This document shows, one piece after another, positions 8,474-16,996 of a stretch of DNA of 64,000 bases. Within the stretch, counting starts at the first letter, position 1; each line of letters opens with the position of its first letter. The position numbers were made by a program, and so were the translations under genes. The notes under the pieces are model-generated. The model ran no database searches. It was not told the DNA's origin and saw only the letters and a program-made list of their open reading frames with translations. Source of the DNA: Allobosea sp. 47.2.35 (lineage in GTDB: Bacteria > Pseudomonadota > Alphaproteobacteria > Rhizobiales > Beijerinckiaceae); the NCBI RefSeq assembly GCF_024655635.1, contig NZ_JANLGI010000001.1, forward strand, positions 186,001 through 250,000, in the 5' to 3' direction.

Positions 8474-9454
8474 ATGCTGTCTCGCCGCCATATTCTGCTG
8501 GGCTCGCTCGCCGCTGGGGCTGCCATCCAGGCGCAAGGGCCGATCGGCGCCGCCTGCGCGCAGACGCTAGCCCAGCTCCAGATGTTCGTGCCCGCCGCGC
8601 CTGGCGGCGGCTGGGATCAGACCGCCCGCACGATGGAGCAGGTGCTGCGCGCGGAGAAGCTGATCAGCGGCGCCCAGATCACCAATGTCGGTGGCGCCGG
8701 CGGCACGGTCGGCCTGCCGCAGTTCATCAACCAGTGGAAGGGCCGCTCCAACGCGCTGATGATTTCCGGCATGGTGATGGTCGGTGCGATCATCGCCAAC
8801 AAGGCGCCTGTCAAGCTGGCGCAGACGACGCCGATCGCTCGGCTGACCGGCGAGTTCCTCGCGCTCGTCGTGCCAGCGGCCTCCCCCTTCAGGACTGCGA
8901 AGGATTTCATCGCCGCACTTAAGGCCGATCCGGCGAAGGTTCCGGTCTGCGGCGGTTCGGCCGGTGGCTCCGACCATATCCTGCTCGGATTGATGGCGAA
9001 ATCGGTCGGCGTCGCTCCGGCCAAGCTCTCCTATGTCCCCTATGCCGGCGGCGGCCAGGCCGTGGCGGCGCTGCTGGGCAACCAGGTCGCGGCCGGCATT
9101 TCCGGCTATGGCGAATTCTCGGAGCAGATCAAGGCCGGCAAGCTGCGCCTGCTCGCGATCTCGGCCGACGCGCGCCAGCCCGGCATCGATGCGCCGACGC
9201 TGAAGGAGCAGGGCATCGATGTCGAGCTGTTCAACTGGCGCGGCGTCTTCGCCCCGCCGGGCATCAGCAACGACCAGCGCGCCGCGATGATCACCCTGAT
9301 GGAGAAGATGGCCGGCAGCGCCGCCTGGTTCGACGAGGTGAAGAAGCGCGACTGGACGCCGATCCTGCTGACCGGCGATGCCTATGCCCGCTTCCTGCAA
9401 GACGAGACCGCGCGCATTGAGGCGATCCTCAGGGATCTCGGCCTGGCGGCTTGA
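8474..9454 (+). CDS. tctC: Tripartite tricarboxylate transporter substrate-binding protein (TctC/Bug)
   Basis: A 326-residue periplasmic solute-binding protein of the Bug/TctC family. An N-terminal signal with SRRHILLGS (a Tat-like twin arginine) and a cut near AQT at about residue 32 precede the mature domain. FVPAAPGGGWDQTAR and the later PYAGGGQAV are typical Bug ligand-loop motifs. GGAGG sits 5 bases before the ATG. As the first gene of tctC-tctB-tctA it delivers a carboxylate, by family a di- or tricarboxylate, to the membrane permease. The exact ligand cannot be read from sequence. Confidence 0.92.
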   Translation: MLSRRHILLGSLAAGAAIQAQGPIGAACAQTLAQLQMFVPAAPGGGWDQTARTMEQVLRAEKLISGAQITNVGGAGGTVGLPQFINQWKGRSNALMISGMVMVGAIIANKAPVKLAQTTPIARLTGEFLALVVPAASPFRTAKDFIAALKADPAKVPVCGGSAGGSDHILLGLMAKSVGVAPAKLSYVPYAGGGQAVAALLGNQVAAGISGYGEFSEQIKAGKLRLLAISADARQPGIDAPTLKEQGIDVELFNWRGVFAPPGISNDQRAAMITLMEKMAGSAAWFDEVKKRDWTPILLTGDAYARFLQDETARIEAILRDLGLAA

Positions 9455-9500
9455 GCGCCACCGCGAAGCGTTCCCGACATCCTCTCCCAGGAGAACCGTG

Positions 9501-10007
9501 ATGACCGACGTTCATCCGCGGCAGCGGCGGCGCGCGCGCCTAGCGCCGGCAGAAGCCCTGATCGGGTTCGGGCTTCTGCTCTTCGCCGGGCTCACCCTCT
9601 GGCAGACGCTCTCGATCCCGGTCTCGCCGATGTATGCCCAGGTCGGCCCACGGGTCTTCCCCTATATCACGACGGCAGGCCTTGCCCTGTTCGCCGTTCT
9701 CCTCCTCGTGCAGGCGGCCCGCGGCGGCTGGCAGCCCGAAGAGGAGAAGGAGGTCGTGCTGGACTGGCGCGCCGTGGCCTTCGTCGCCGCAGGGCTCGTC
9801 GCCAATGTCGCACTGATCGGCCCGCTAGGCTTCTCGGCCGCATCGACCGCGATGTTCGTGCTGGTGTCGCATGGCTTCGGCAGCCGACGGCCGCTCCGGG
9901 ATGTCGCGATCGGGCTTGGTCTCGCGCTCGCCGCCTATTTCGGTTTCGCGAGGGCGCTCGGCGTCAATATCGGCGCCGGCCTCATCGAAAACCTGCTGGG
10001 AGGCTGA
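9501..10007 (+). CDS. tctB: Tripartite tricarboxylate transporter small membrane subunit TctB
   Basis: A 168-residue membrane protein with about four hydrophobic spans (LIGFGLLLFAGLTLW, FPYITTAGLALFAVLLLV, a span after the WRAVAFVAAG segment, and a final one). This is the usual size and topology of TctB. The start at 9501 follows CAGGAGAACC. A longer frame from 9378 overlaps the end of tctC and is not needed. It lies between tctC and tctA, and its last codons carry the ribosome-binding site of tctA. Confidence 0.88.
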   Translation: MTDVHPRQRRRARLAPAEALIGFGLLLFAGLTLWQTLSIPVSPMYAQVGPRVFPYITTAGLALFAVLLLVQAARGGWQPEEEKEVVLDWRAVAFVAAGLVANVALIGPLGFSAASTAMFVLVSHGFGSRRPLRDVAIGLGLALAAYFGFARALGVNIGAGLIENLLGG

Positions 10008-10010
10008 GGC

Positions 10011-11534
10011 ATGGACACGCTCGCCCAGCTTGCGAACGGTTTCGCCGTCGCCTTCTCGCCGGCGAATCTGCTCTGGTGTCTCGTGGGTACAACGCTCGGC
10101 ACCGCCATCGGCGTGCTGCCGGGGCTGGGGCCCGCGCTGACCATCGCGCTGCTCCTGCCGATCACCTTCCAGGTCGCTCCGGAGGCAGCCTTCATCCTCT
10201 TCGCCGGCATCTATTACGGCGCGATGTATGGCGGTTCGACCACCTCGATCCTGCTGAACACGCCCGGCGAAAGCGCGACGATCGTCACCGCGCTCGAGGG
10301 CAACAGGATGGCGCGCTCCGGCCGGGCAGGTGCCGCGCTTGCGACCTCGGCGATCGGCTCCTTCGTCGCCGGCACGATCGGGACGATGGGCGTCACCTTC
10401 CTGGCGCCTGTCGTCGTCGGCCTCGCGCTCCTCTTCGGGCCGGCCGAATACTTCTCGCTGATGGTGCTCGCCTTCGTCACGGTCTCTGCCGTGCTCGGCT
10501 CGTCCGCCGTTCGTGGCCTCGCCAGCCTGTTCCTCGGCTTCTATCTCGGCATGATCGGCATCGATCTGCAGACCGGCCAGCCGCGCCTGACCTTCGGCCT
10601 GACCGAGCTGCTCGACGGCACCAATGTCATCGTCGTCGCGGTCGGCCTGTTCGCGGTCGGGGAGACGCTCTATGTCGCCGCCCGCCGCCATGCCGGCCGG
10701 GACGAGATCGTGCCCTTGCGCGGCTCGCTCTACATGACGCGCGAGGAATGGTCGCGCTCCTGGAGGCCCTGGCTGCGCGGCACGGCGATCGGCTTTCCGA
10801 TCGGCGCCATGCCGGCCGGCGGGGCGGAGATCCCGACCTTCCTGTCCTATGTCCTGGAAAAGCGCCTGTCGAGGAAGCCGGAGGAATTCGGCACGGCCGG
10901 CGCGATCGAAGGCGTCGCCGGGCCTGAGGCCGCCAACAATGCCTCGGCAGCCGGCGTGCTGGTGCCGATGCTGACGCTCGGCCTGCCGACCTCGGCGACC
11001 GCCGCGATCATGCTCTCGGCTTTCCAGAGCTACGGCATCCAGCCGGGACCGCTGCTGCTGGACACCCAGCCCGCGCTGGTCTGGGGCCTGATCGCCAGCC
11101 TCTATGTCGCCAATGTCCTGCTCGTCGTCCTCAACCTGCCGCTGGTCGGGCTCTGGGTCCGCATCCTGAAGATTCCGGCGCCGCAGCTCTATGCCGGCAT
11201 TCTGGTCTTCGCGACGGTCGGCACCTACGGCATCTCGCAATCGCCGATCGATCTCGTCCTGCTCTACATCCTCGGCGGCATCGGCTTCCTGATGCGCCGC
11301 TTCGATTTCCCGACCGCGCCGGTCGTGATCGGGATGATCCTGGGGCCGATGGCGGAGACCGAGTTCCGCCGGGCGATGACGATCTCCAACGGCGACTGGA
11401 CGGTGCTGTTCACCCATCCGCTGTCAGCCGCGCTGCTGGCGCTTGCCTTTGCGGCGCTGTTCGGCCCGCGCCTCTATCGCCTGATCCTCGCCTGGCGCGG
11501 CCCGCGTCCGGATCATGTCCCCGGCGGCGCCTGA
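10011..11534 (+). CDS. tctA: Tripartite tricarboxylate transporter large permease TctA
   Basis: A 507-residue integral membrane protein with about 12 hydrophobic segments. The family blocks [37 protein letters not shown] and [16 protein letters not shown] are all present. It forms the ion-coupled translocation channel with TctB and takes substrate from TctC. GGGAGG 8 bases before the ATG lies inside tctB, so the genes are coupled. The downstream CoA-transferase follows 16 bp after the stop, implying direct intracellular activation of the imported acid. Confidence 0.94.
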   Translation: MDTLAQLANGFAVAFSPANLLWCLVGTTLGTAIGVLPGLGPALTIALLLPITFQVAPEAAFILFAGIYYGAMYGGSTTSILLNTPGESATIVTALEGNRMARSGRAGAALATSAIGSFVAGTIGTMGVTFLAPVVVGLALLFGPAEYFSLMVLAFVTVSAVLGSSAVRGLASLFLGFYLGMIGIDLQTGQPRLTFGLTELLDGTNVIVVAVGLFAVGETLYVAARRHAGRDEIVPLRGSLYMTREEWSRSWRPWLRGTAIGFPIGAMPAGGAEIPTFLSYVLEKRLSRKPEEFGTAGAIEGVAGPEAANNASAAGVLVPMLTLGLPTSATAAIMLSAFQSYGIQPGPLLLDTQPALVWGLIASLYVANVLLVVLNLPLVGLWVRILKIPAPQLYAGILVFATVGTYGISQSPIDLVLLYILGGIGFLMRRFDFPTAPVVIGMILGPMAETEFRRAMTISNGDWTVLFTHPLSAALLALAFAALFGPRLYRLILAWRGPRPDHVPGGA

Positions 11535-11550
11535 GCAAGCGAGATTTCCG

Positions 11551-12732
11551 ATGACAAAGCTCCTGCATGGCCTTCGCGTCCTCGACCTCACCAATGTGCT
11601 GGCGGGCCCCTATTGCGGCTACCAGCTCGCCCTGCTCGGCGCGGATGTGATCAAGGTCGAGGCGCCTAACGGGGGCGACCTCGCCCGCCAGCTCGGCGCT
11701 TCGCCTGCACTCAACAAGGCGGCGATGGGCGCGTCCTTCCTCGCGCAGAACGCCGGCAAGCGCTCCGTCGTCCTTGATCTCAAGAGCGAGGAAGGTCGGG
11801 CGCAGTTCCGCGACCTCGTCGCTACGGCCGATGCTCTCGTCGAGAACTTCCGGCCGGGCGTGATGGAGCGCCTCGGCCTCGGTTACGAGAGCCTGCGCAA
11901 GCTCCGCCCGGACCTCGTCTATTGTGCGATCTCCGGCTTCGGCCAGACCGGGCCAATGCGGGACAACCCCGCCTATGACCAGATCATCCAGGGTCTGTCC
12001 GGGGTGATGAGCATCACCGGCACGCCGGAGACCGCACCCTTGCGGGTCGGCTACCCCGTTTGCGACACGCTCGGCGGCCTATTCGGCGCCTTCGCCGTGG
12101 TTTCCGCGCTGCTGCGCCGGGCGAGCACGGGGGAGGGTGCCTTCCTCGACGTCTCCATGCTCGAATGCACGCTCAGCGCGTTGGGCTGGCCGGTCTCGAA
12201 CTATCTGACGGCCGGCGTCGAGCCGCGGGCGATGGGCAACGAGAACATGACGGCGGCGCCCTCCGGCGCCTTCGAGACCGGCGACGGCTTGCTCAACATC
12301 GCCGCCAACAAGCAGGAACAGTTCGTCACCCTGTGCGGCGTCATCGGGCGGCCCGAACTCGCGAGCGATCCGCGCTTCGGCGAGCGCGAGGCCCGCAAGC
12401 GCCATCGCGCCGAACTCAAGAGCCTGATCGAGGCCGCGCTTGCCACCGCCCCCGCCGCGACATGGGAGGACCGCCTCAACCGGTCGGGGGTGCCGGCCGG
12501 GCGCGTGCTGACCATCCCCCAGGTCCTGCAGGAGCCGCAGGTCACTTCCCGGGGCATGACCACCCGCTTCGAGGCAGGTGCGGGGGACGGTCCGCTGACG
12601 GTGATCCGTGGCGGTTTCCTGGTGGATGGCGATGCGCCGAGCCCCGCGCAGCCGCCCCCGAAACTCGGTGAACACAGCGACGAGATTCTGGCGGAGGCCC
12701 GCCGGCAGCGCGAGACCAGGAGGCAGGCATGA
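11551..12732 (+). CDS. Class III (CaiB/BaiF) CoA-transferase
   Basis: A 393-residue family III CoA-transferase that moves CoA between carboxylic acids. The opening LRVLDLTNVLAGPYCGYQLALLGADVIKVE is the family N-terminus, and Asp172 (in VCDTLGG) aligns with the aspartate that forms the acyl-enzyme intermediate. The start at 11551 gives the family N-terminus; an ATG at 11515 would overlap tctA. Its stop overlaps the start of the citrate-synthase-like lyase as ATGA. Placed between a carboxylate importer and a CoA-ester lyase, it most likely converts the imported acid to its CoA ester. Confidence 0.9.
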   Translation: MTKLLHGLRVLDLTNVLAGPYCGYQLALLGADVIKVEAPNGGDLARQLGASPALNKAAMGASFLAQNAGKRSVVLDLKSEEGRAQFRDLVATADALVENFRPGVMERLGLGYESLRKLRPDLVYCAISGFGQTGPMRDNPAYDQIIQGLSGVMSITGTPETAPLRVGYPVCDTLGGLFGAFAVVSALLRRASTGEGAFLDVSMLECTLSALGWPVSNYLTAGVEPRAMGNENMTAAPSGAFETGDGLLNIAANKQEQFVTLCGVIGRPELASDPRFGEREARKRHRAELKSLIEAALATAPAATWEDRLNRSGVPAGRVLTIPQVLQEPQVTSRGMTTRFEAGAGDGPLTVIRGGFLVDGDAPSPAQPPPKLGEHSDEILAEARRQRETRRQA

Positions 12733-13562
12733 GCGACGCAACCCGCAAGGAAGGCCGCGAGCGCGGCGAGGAATGGTGGGCGACCGAGATCATCGAGATG
12801 CGGCCCGGGCTGATCCGCCTGCGCGGCTATCCGATCGAGGACCTGATTGGCCGGGTCAGCTTCCCGGCGATGATCTGGCTGATGCTGCGCGGCGAATTGC
12901 CGAGTGAAGCTCAGGCCGCGCTCCTCGGCACGGCGCTGGGGGCGGCGGTCGATCACGGCCCGCAGGCGCCATCGATCGCGATCGCGCGGATCGCCGCGAC
13001 CTGCGGCGTCGGCATCAACAGCGCCATGGCTTCTGCCATCAACGTGCTCGGCGACGTGCATGGCGGCGCCGGCGAACAGGCGCTGGAATTCTTCGGAGCG
13101 ATCGCCGCCGCGATGGAAGCGGGCGTGCCGCTGGAAGCCGCTGCCGCGGACCATGCCGCACGGTTCCTCGCCGAAGGCGGCTATCTGCCCGGCTTCGGCC
13201 ACCGCTTCCATCCGATCGATCCGCGGGCGCCGCGGCTGCTGGCACTGGCGCGTGAAGCGGCCGCCGCGGGCACGGTGTCCGGACGCTTCGCCGCTATCGC
13301 CGAGGCGGTCGAGGCCGCCGTCGCGCACGCCAAGGGCAAGCGCATCCCGCTCAACATCGATGGCGCCACTGCGGTGATCTATGGCGAGCTGGGCTTTCCG
13401 CCGCCGCTGACGCGCGGCCTCTTTGTCCTGTCCCGCTCGGTCGGGATCCTCGCCCATGCCTGGGAGCAGTCCCAGAAGCCCGACCGCAACAAGGGGCCGC
13501 TGCCGCGCGAATGGCTCTGGGCCTACCAGGGGGCGCCGGAGCGCCGGCTGCCGGAGGCTTAA
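12729..13562 (+). CDS. Citrate-synthase-fold citryl-CoA lyase-like enzyme
   Basis: A 277-residue protein of the citrate synthase superfamily, shorter than true citrate synthase (about 430). The catalytic triad is intact: His111 in DVHGGAGEQ, His158 in PGFGHRFHP and Asp211 in LNIDGATA, matching His274/His320/Asp375 of pig citrate synthase. His76 may match the oxaloacetate-binding His. Short family members of this type are annotated citryl-CoA lyase and run the retro-Claisen cleavage of a CoA ester. ATGA coupling to the CoA-transferase argues that the two act in sequence on an imported polycarboxylate. A 2-methylcitrate- or citramalate-like substrate is also possible. Confidence 0.82.
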   Translation: MSDATRKEGRERGEEWWATEIIEMRPGLIRLRGYPIEDLIGRVSFPAMIWLMLRGELPSEAQAALLGTALGAAVDHGPQAPSIAIARIAATCGVGINSAMASAINVLGDVHGGAGEQALEFFGAIAAAMEAGVPLEAAAADHAARFLAEGGYLPGFGHRFHPIDPRAPRLLALAREAAAAGTVSGRFAAIAEAVEAAVAHAKGKRIPLNIDGATAVIYGELGFPPPLTRGLFVLSRSVGILAHAWEQSQKPDRNKGPLPREWLWAYQGAPERRLPEA

Positions 13563-13615
13563 GCCGGGGGCCCTGTCCAATTCCATAACCAAAAAGCCGC
13601 TTCTGGGAGGAAGCC

Positions 13616-14599
13616 ATGACGCATTTGACTCGCCGTTCTGTCCTGCGGGCGTCCTTGGGCGCCGCCGCTGTCTCTCTCGTCCCGTTTCGGGAAGCCGCAC
13701 GGGCCGAAACCTATCCGTCGCGCAACGTCAGGATGGTCGTGCCTTATGCCGCAGGCGGCACCACCGATTTCGTCGGCCGGCTGATCGCGGAGGCGATGAG
13801 CGCACCAGCGAACGGACCGCGCTTCTTCGTCGAGAACAAGGCGGGTGCGGCCGGGGCGATCGGCATGAAGGACGTCGCCGGTTCCAAGCCCGACGGCTAC
13901 ACCGTCCTGCTCGGCGATTCCACGATGGCGGTCACGCCTACGTTGACGCCCGCCGCCGGCATCGACCCGCTGAAGATGTTCAGGCCGATCAGCCTTGTCG
14001 CAACCTTCCCTTCGGTTCTCGTCGTGCACCCCAGCGTGCCGGCGAAGACGGTGGCCGAACTGATCGCTTATGCGAAGGCGAACCCCGGCAAGATCAACTT
14101 CGGCTCGGGCGGCGTCGGCACCGTCCCGCATCTGCAGGGCGAACAGTTCAGACTGAAGACCGGCACAAGCCTGCAGCACGTGCCGTACCGTGGCGCGGCG
14201 GCCGCCCTCCAGGACGTCGTCGCCGGGCAGATCCAGATGCTGTTCACCGCGGCGCCGACCGCGCTCTCGTTCATCGAGGGCGGGCAGCTCAGGCTGATCG
14301 CGACAACGGGCGCCGAACGTCTGCCCATCGCCGCGCAGGTGCCGACGCTGGTCGAAGCCGGCGTGAAGGACTTCGTCTCCTCGCAATGGTTCGGCCTGCT
14401 TGCGCCGGCCGGCACGCCGGAGCCGGTCGTCGCACGCCTCAACGAGATGGCCGTGCGGGCGACGCGCGATCCTGCTCTGTCCAAGCGCATCGCCGACCAG
14501 GGCGGCTTCCCGCAGCCGGGCTCGCCGGATGATTTCGCGCGCTTTATCGCGAGCGAGATCAAGACCTGGGGCGAGGTCGTCCGGGCCTCGCAGACCTAG
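13616..14599 (+). CDS. Second Bug/TctC-type solute-binding protein without its own permease
   Basis: A 327-residue Bug-family periplasmic binding protein. The Tat-like signal is TRRSVLRASLGAAAVS, and the mature part starts near AETYPSRNVRMVVPYAAGG, the classic Bug opening. A strong GGGAGGAAGCC precedes the ATG. It follows the lyase by 53 bp on the same strand but has no TctA/TctB beside it. It may feed the upstream TctAB with a different ligand. Orphan Bug proteins are common in related bacteria. It resembles the first TctC only distantly. Confidence 0.88.
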   Translation: MTHLTRRSVLRASLGAAAVSLVPFREAARAETYPSRNVRMVVPYAAGGTTDFVGRLIAEAMSAPANGPRFFVENKAGAAGAIGMKDVAGSKPDGYTVLLGDSTMAVTPTLTPAAGIDPLKMFRPISLVATFPSVLVVHPSVPAKTVAELIAYAKANPGKINFGSGGVGTVPHLQGEQFRLKTGTSLQHVPYRGAAAALQDVVAGQIQMLFTAAPTALSFIEGGQLRLIATTGAERLPIAAQVPTLVEAGVKDFVSSQWFGLLAPAGTPEPVVARLNEMAVRATRDPALSKRIADQGGFPQPGSPDDFARFIASEIKTWGEVVRASQT

Positions 14600-14638
14600 C
14601 CGCATCATACGGCAAATCCCGCGCTGGAGACCCGAGCG

Positions 14639-15535
14639 ATGACCTGGTTCGCACCGCCGCAGCCGATCGAAACCACGGTCCATGCTCGCCTTCCCGAGGT
14701 TTTTCGAGTTCGGCAGCCGAACGCCTGGGGCGATGCCAACAAGGGTGGGCAGGCGGTCGACTCGTTCCTGGAAGGCCCCTGCCTCGGACTCGACGGCACG
14801 CTTTATGTCGTCGACATTCCGTTCGGCCGGATCTTCGCGATCGATCCGGCCGGACAGTGGCATCTCGTCATCGCCTATGACGGCTGGCCGAACGGTATGA
14901 AGGTCGCGTCGGACGGCCGGCTGATCGTGGCCGATTACCGTCGCGGCCTGCTCTCCATCGATCCCGGAAGCGGGGCCATCGAGACCATCCTCGGTGCCGT
15001 CAACAGCGAAGGCTTCAAGGGGCTGAACGACCTTCAGCTCCTGCCGGACGGGTCGATCCTTTTCACCGACCAGGGCCAGACCGGCATGCACGACCCCAGC
15101 GGCCGCCTCTATCGCCTGTGGCCGGACGGCCGTCTCGACCGGATCATCGCCAACGCGCCGAGCCCGAACGGTGTCGCTGTTTCGCGTGAAGGCAGTCATG
15201 TCTTCCTGGCGCTGACCCGCGCCGCCCAAATCTGGCGGGTGCCGCTCGCCCCGAGCGCCCAGGCTGGCAAGACGCAGGTCTTCGCCCAATTGCCGGGCGG
15301 CCTATCGGGTCCGGACGGCCTCGTCGTCGACGGCCATGGTCGCCTGATCGTCTGCGATCCCGGTCACGGCTGTGCCTGGGTCCTCTCGCCGCTCGGCGTG
15401 CCGCTCTATCGCGTCATCTCCTGCGCCGGGCGGACCGTGACGAATGCGGTGCTGCTGACCGACGGAGTGACGCTGCTTCTGACCGAATCCGAGACCGGGC
15501 AAATCCTGCAGGCGCGCCTTCCGGGCATGCCATGA
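14639..15535 (+). CDS. SMP-30/gluconolactonase-family protein (1)
   Basis: A 298-residue beta-propeller hydrolase of the SMP-30/gluconolaconase/LRE family, usually a divalent-metal lactonase. FLEGPCLGLDGTLYVVD (about 43-59) carries the first metal Glu. LNDLQLLPDGSILFTDQG and SPNGVAVSREG are the typical Asn/Asp metal-site blades. It is last in the + block. A close paralogue lies in the opposing block (21508-22431) with the same WFAPP/DSFLEGPC-type layout, suggesting that the two blocks process related lactones. No signal peptide. Confidence 0.88.
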   Translation: MTWFAPPQPIETTVHARLPEVFRVRQPNAWGDANKGGQAVDSFLEGPCLGLDGTLYVVDIPFGRIFAIDPAGQWHLVIAYDGWPNGMKVASDGRLIVADYRRGLLSIDPGSGAIETILGAVNSEGFKGLNDLQLLPDGSILFTDQGQTGMHDPSGRLYRLWPDGRLDRIIANAPSPNGVAVSREGSHVFLALTRAAQIWRVPLAPSAQAGKTQVFAQLPGGLSGPDGLVVDGHGRLIVCDPGHGCAWVLSPLGVPLYRVISCAGRTVTNAVLLTDGVTLLLTESETGQILQARLPGMP

Positions 15536-15584
15536 CCATCGACAGCCTCGGGCGGACCTGCGCCGAGGTGCTGATCCTGACCTG

Positions 15585-16256
15585 TCACGTCTCGAAATAG
15601 GCGGTGTTGCGTCCGCCGATCACGATGTCCCAATTGTAGAGTGCTTCGCCGCCTGGACCTTGGCCGACAGGCTGGCCGAAGTGCCGGGCCTGCGCCTCGC
15701 CGAGCAGGATGAACATCGGGTCGCGGGCGAGATGCGGGTCACCCTCGAAATACATCTGGGCGATCAATCGGGCCGAGCCACCGCGGATCGAGACATGGAC
15801 ATGGGCCGGCCGCCAGCGGTCGATGTCGGGCCGCGCCAGATAGGAGCCGGGCCGGATCGTGCGGAAGCGGTAGCGCCCGGCCTCGTCGGTCATCGTCCGG
15901 CCGAAGCCGAGAAAATTCGGGTCGAGGCGTTCGCGCACCGGGTCCTTCACATGGGTGTAGCGCCCCCATTTGTTGGCGTTCCAGATCTCGACCAGCGTGT
16001 GGCGCACCGGCCGGCCGAACTCGTCGACCACGCGGCCGGAAATCTCCATGACTTCGCCCTCGGCCTGTGGCCGCCCCGGTGCGATGCGGGTCAGGTCGTT
16101 CTCACCGAGCTTGAGCCCCGGCAGATCGGAAAGCCAGGGCACGAAGCTCTGCCGTGCGGCCTCCGGGATCAGGTGCAGGCGTTCGATCGGCACGCGCCGC
16201 TCGGCGGCCCCATCGGTTGGGCCGGGCAACATGAGGCGTCCGCGATTCAGGGTCAT
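15585..16256 (-). CDS. pcaH: Protocatechuate 3,4-dioxygenase beta-subunit-type intradiol dioxygenase
   Basis: A 223-residue non-heme Fe(III) intradiol ring-cleavage subunit. All four iron ligands of the beta subunit are visible: Tyr100 (GRYTHVKD), Tyr139 (PGSYLARPD), His152 and His154 (PAHVHVSI). It is 12 bp downstream of the alpha-type subunit. Known beta subunits open protocatechuate to 3-carboxy-cis,cis-muconate. The other pca genes (pcaB, pcaC, pcaD) are not in the window, so the real substrate could be another catechol. It is last in the minus-strand block. Confidence 0.88.
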   Translation of the reverse strand: MTLNRGRLMLPGPTDGAAERRVPIERLHLIPEAARQSFVPWLSDLPGLKLGENDLTRIAPGRPQAEGEVMEISGRVVDEFGRPVRHTLVEIWNANKWGRYTHVKDPVRERLDPNFLGFGRTMTDEAGRYRFRTIRPGSYLARPDIDRWRPAHVHVSIRGGSARLIAQMYFEGDPHLARDPMFILLGEAQARHFGQPVGQGPGGEALYNWDIVIGGRNTAYFET

Positions 16257-16268
16257 GGGCTTCTCCGC

Positions 16269-16898
16269 TCAGCTCGAAAGATCGTCGAAGAAGGGCGTCT
16301 CGCCTTCGCCGCGCAGCACGATCGCGATCTCGTAGAGCGCTGGGCCATCGGATGGCGTGACGATCCGCCTGGCCACCAGCCGCTTGCGCAGCGCGGCGGG
16401 CAGGCTCGCCAGCAGCGGGTCGGCCTCGTTGGTCTCGGCCTCGTCGTCGAAGAAGACTTGCGTCACGAGCCGGGTGATGCCGTCCGAGAAGATCGTCAGC
16501 GTGATATGGGGCGCCCGCGCCGCGGTGCCATCATCCGTCCGGATCGGGCCGGGCTTGACCGTCTTGAAGTCGAAGGGCTGCAGCGTCGTGATCAGCCGGC
16601 CGAAGCCGTCGAAGAACGGATCGAGCAGGGGATGGCCGTCACTGTCGGGCGTGCGCAGGATGCCGGCGGCATTGGCCTGCCAGAATTCAACCAGCGCATC
16701 TTCGACCGGCTGTCCGTCGCTATCCAGCAGGTGCCCGCGCAGGATGATCTGCCGGCCTTGAGGGCCGACGCTCAGCCCGTGGTGGAGCCGTGTCAGGTCG
16801 CTGCGGTCACCGTCTATGAAGGAATAGGGATAGTAGGGGCCGACCGTATCCTCGGCGAGAGGAGCCAGCCGATTGGTGGTGCCGGATGCATCGCTCAT
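16269..16898 (-). CDS. pcaG: Protocatechuate 3,4-dioxygenase alpha-subunit-type protein
   Basis: A 209-residue partner of the beta subunit: TVGPYYPY near the N-terminus, then GRQIILRGHLLDSDGQPVEDALVEFWQANAAG. The iron ligands are absent, as expected for the structural alpha subunit. I chose the ATG at 16898. An alternative in-frame ATG at 16919 adds 7 residues. The ATG at 16898 overlaps the stop of a possible 10-codon leader ORF. A palindromic operator candidate lies 49 bp upstream (16947-16966), so this pair can have its own promoter inside the larger minus-strand cluster. Confidence 0.87.
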   Translation of the reverse strand: MSDASGTTNRLAPLAEDTVGPYYPYSFIDGDRSDLTRLHHGLSVGPQGRQIILRGHLLDSDGQPVEDALVEFWQANAAGILRTPDSDGHPLLDPFFDGFGRLITTLQPFDFKTVKPGPIRTDDGTAARAPHITLTIFSDGITRLVTQVFFDDEAETNEADPLLASLPAALRKRLVARRIVTPSDGPALYEIAIVLRGEGETPFFDDLSS

Positions 16899-16929
16899 CG
16901 CGCGGCCTCGCCGAACCATTTGCCCATCG
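16897..16929 (-). CDS. Possible 10-residue leader peptide coupled to pcaG
   Basis: An ATG at 16929, preceded by GGGGAG at 7 bases (better than any site before the pcaG starts), opens a 10-codon frame (MGKWFGEAAR). Its TGA overlaps the pcaG ATG at 16898 as ATGA. This would couple pcaG translation to a short upstream frame. It could equally be chance, because an overlapping ATG in the pcaG frame lies 10 bases further on. Confidence 0.25.
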
Positions 16930-16946
16930 TTCCGCTCCCCTATTTC

Positions 16947-16966
16947 GTTTTGTTTATATACAAAAC
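16947..16966. promoter_or_regulatory. Near-perfect 20-bp palindrome, candidate IclR operator A
   Basis: The 20-bp element (GTTTTGT at 16947-16953, ACAAAAC at 16960-16966) has one mismatched pair. Its right 15 bases match the reverse complement of operator B (23661-23675) at 14 of 15 positions. It sits in the only sizeable gap of the minus-strand cluster, between the SDR and pcaG, within an AT-rich island in otherwise GC-rich DNA. Confidence 0.6.
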
Positions 16967-16996
16967 TTTGTTTTAATCAAACGCGCCGGTACGCTG

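Noticed and set aside
15585-16898. Complete beta-ketoadipate (pca) pathway
   Set aside because: Only the two dioxygenase subunits are present. No pcaB, pcaC, pcaD, pcaIJ or pcaQ was found in the window, so I did not name the cluster as pca.
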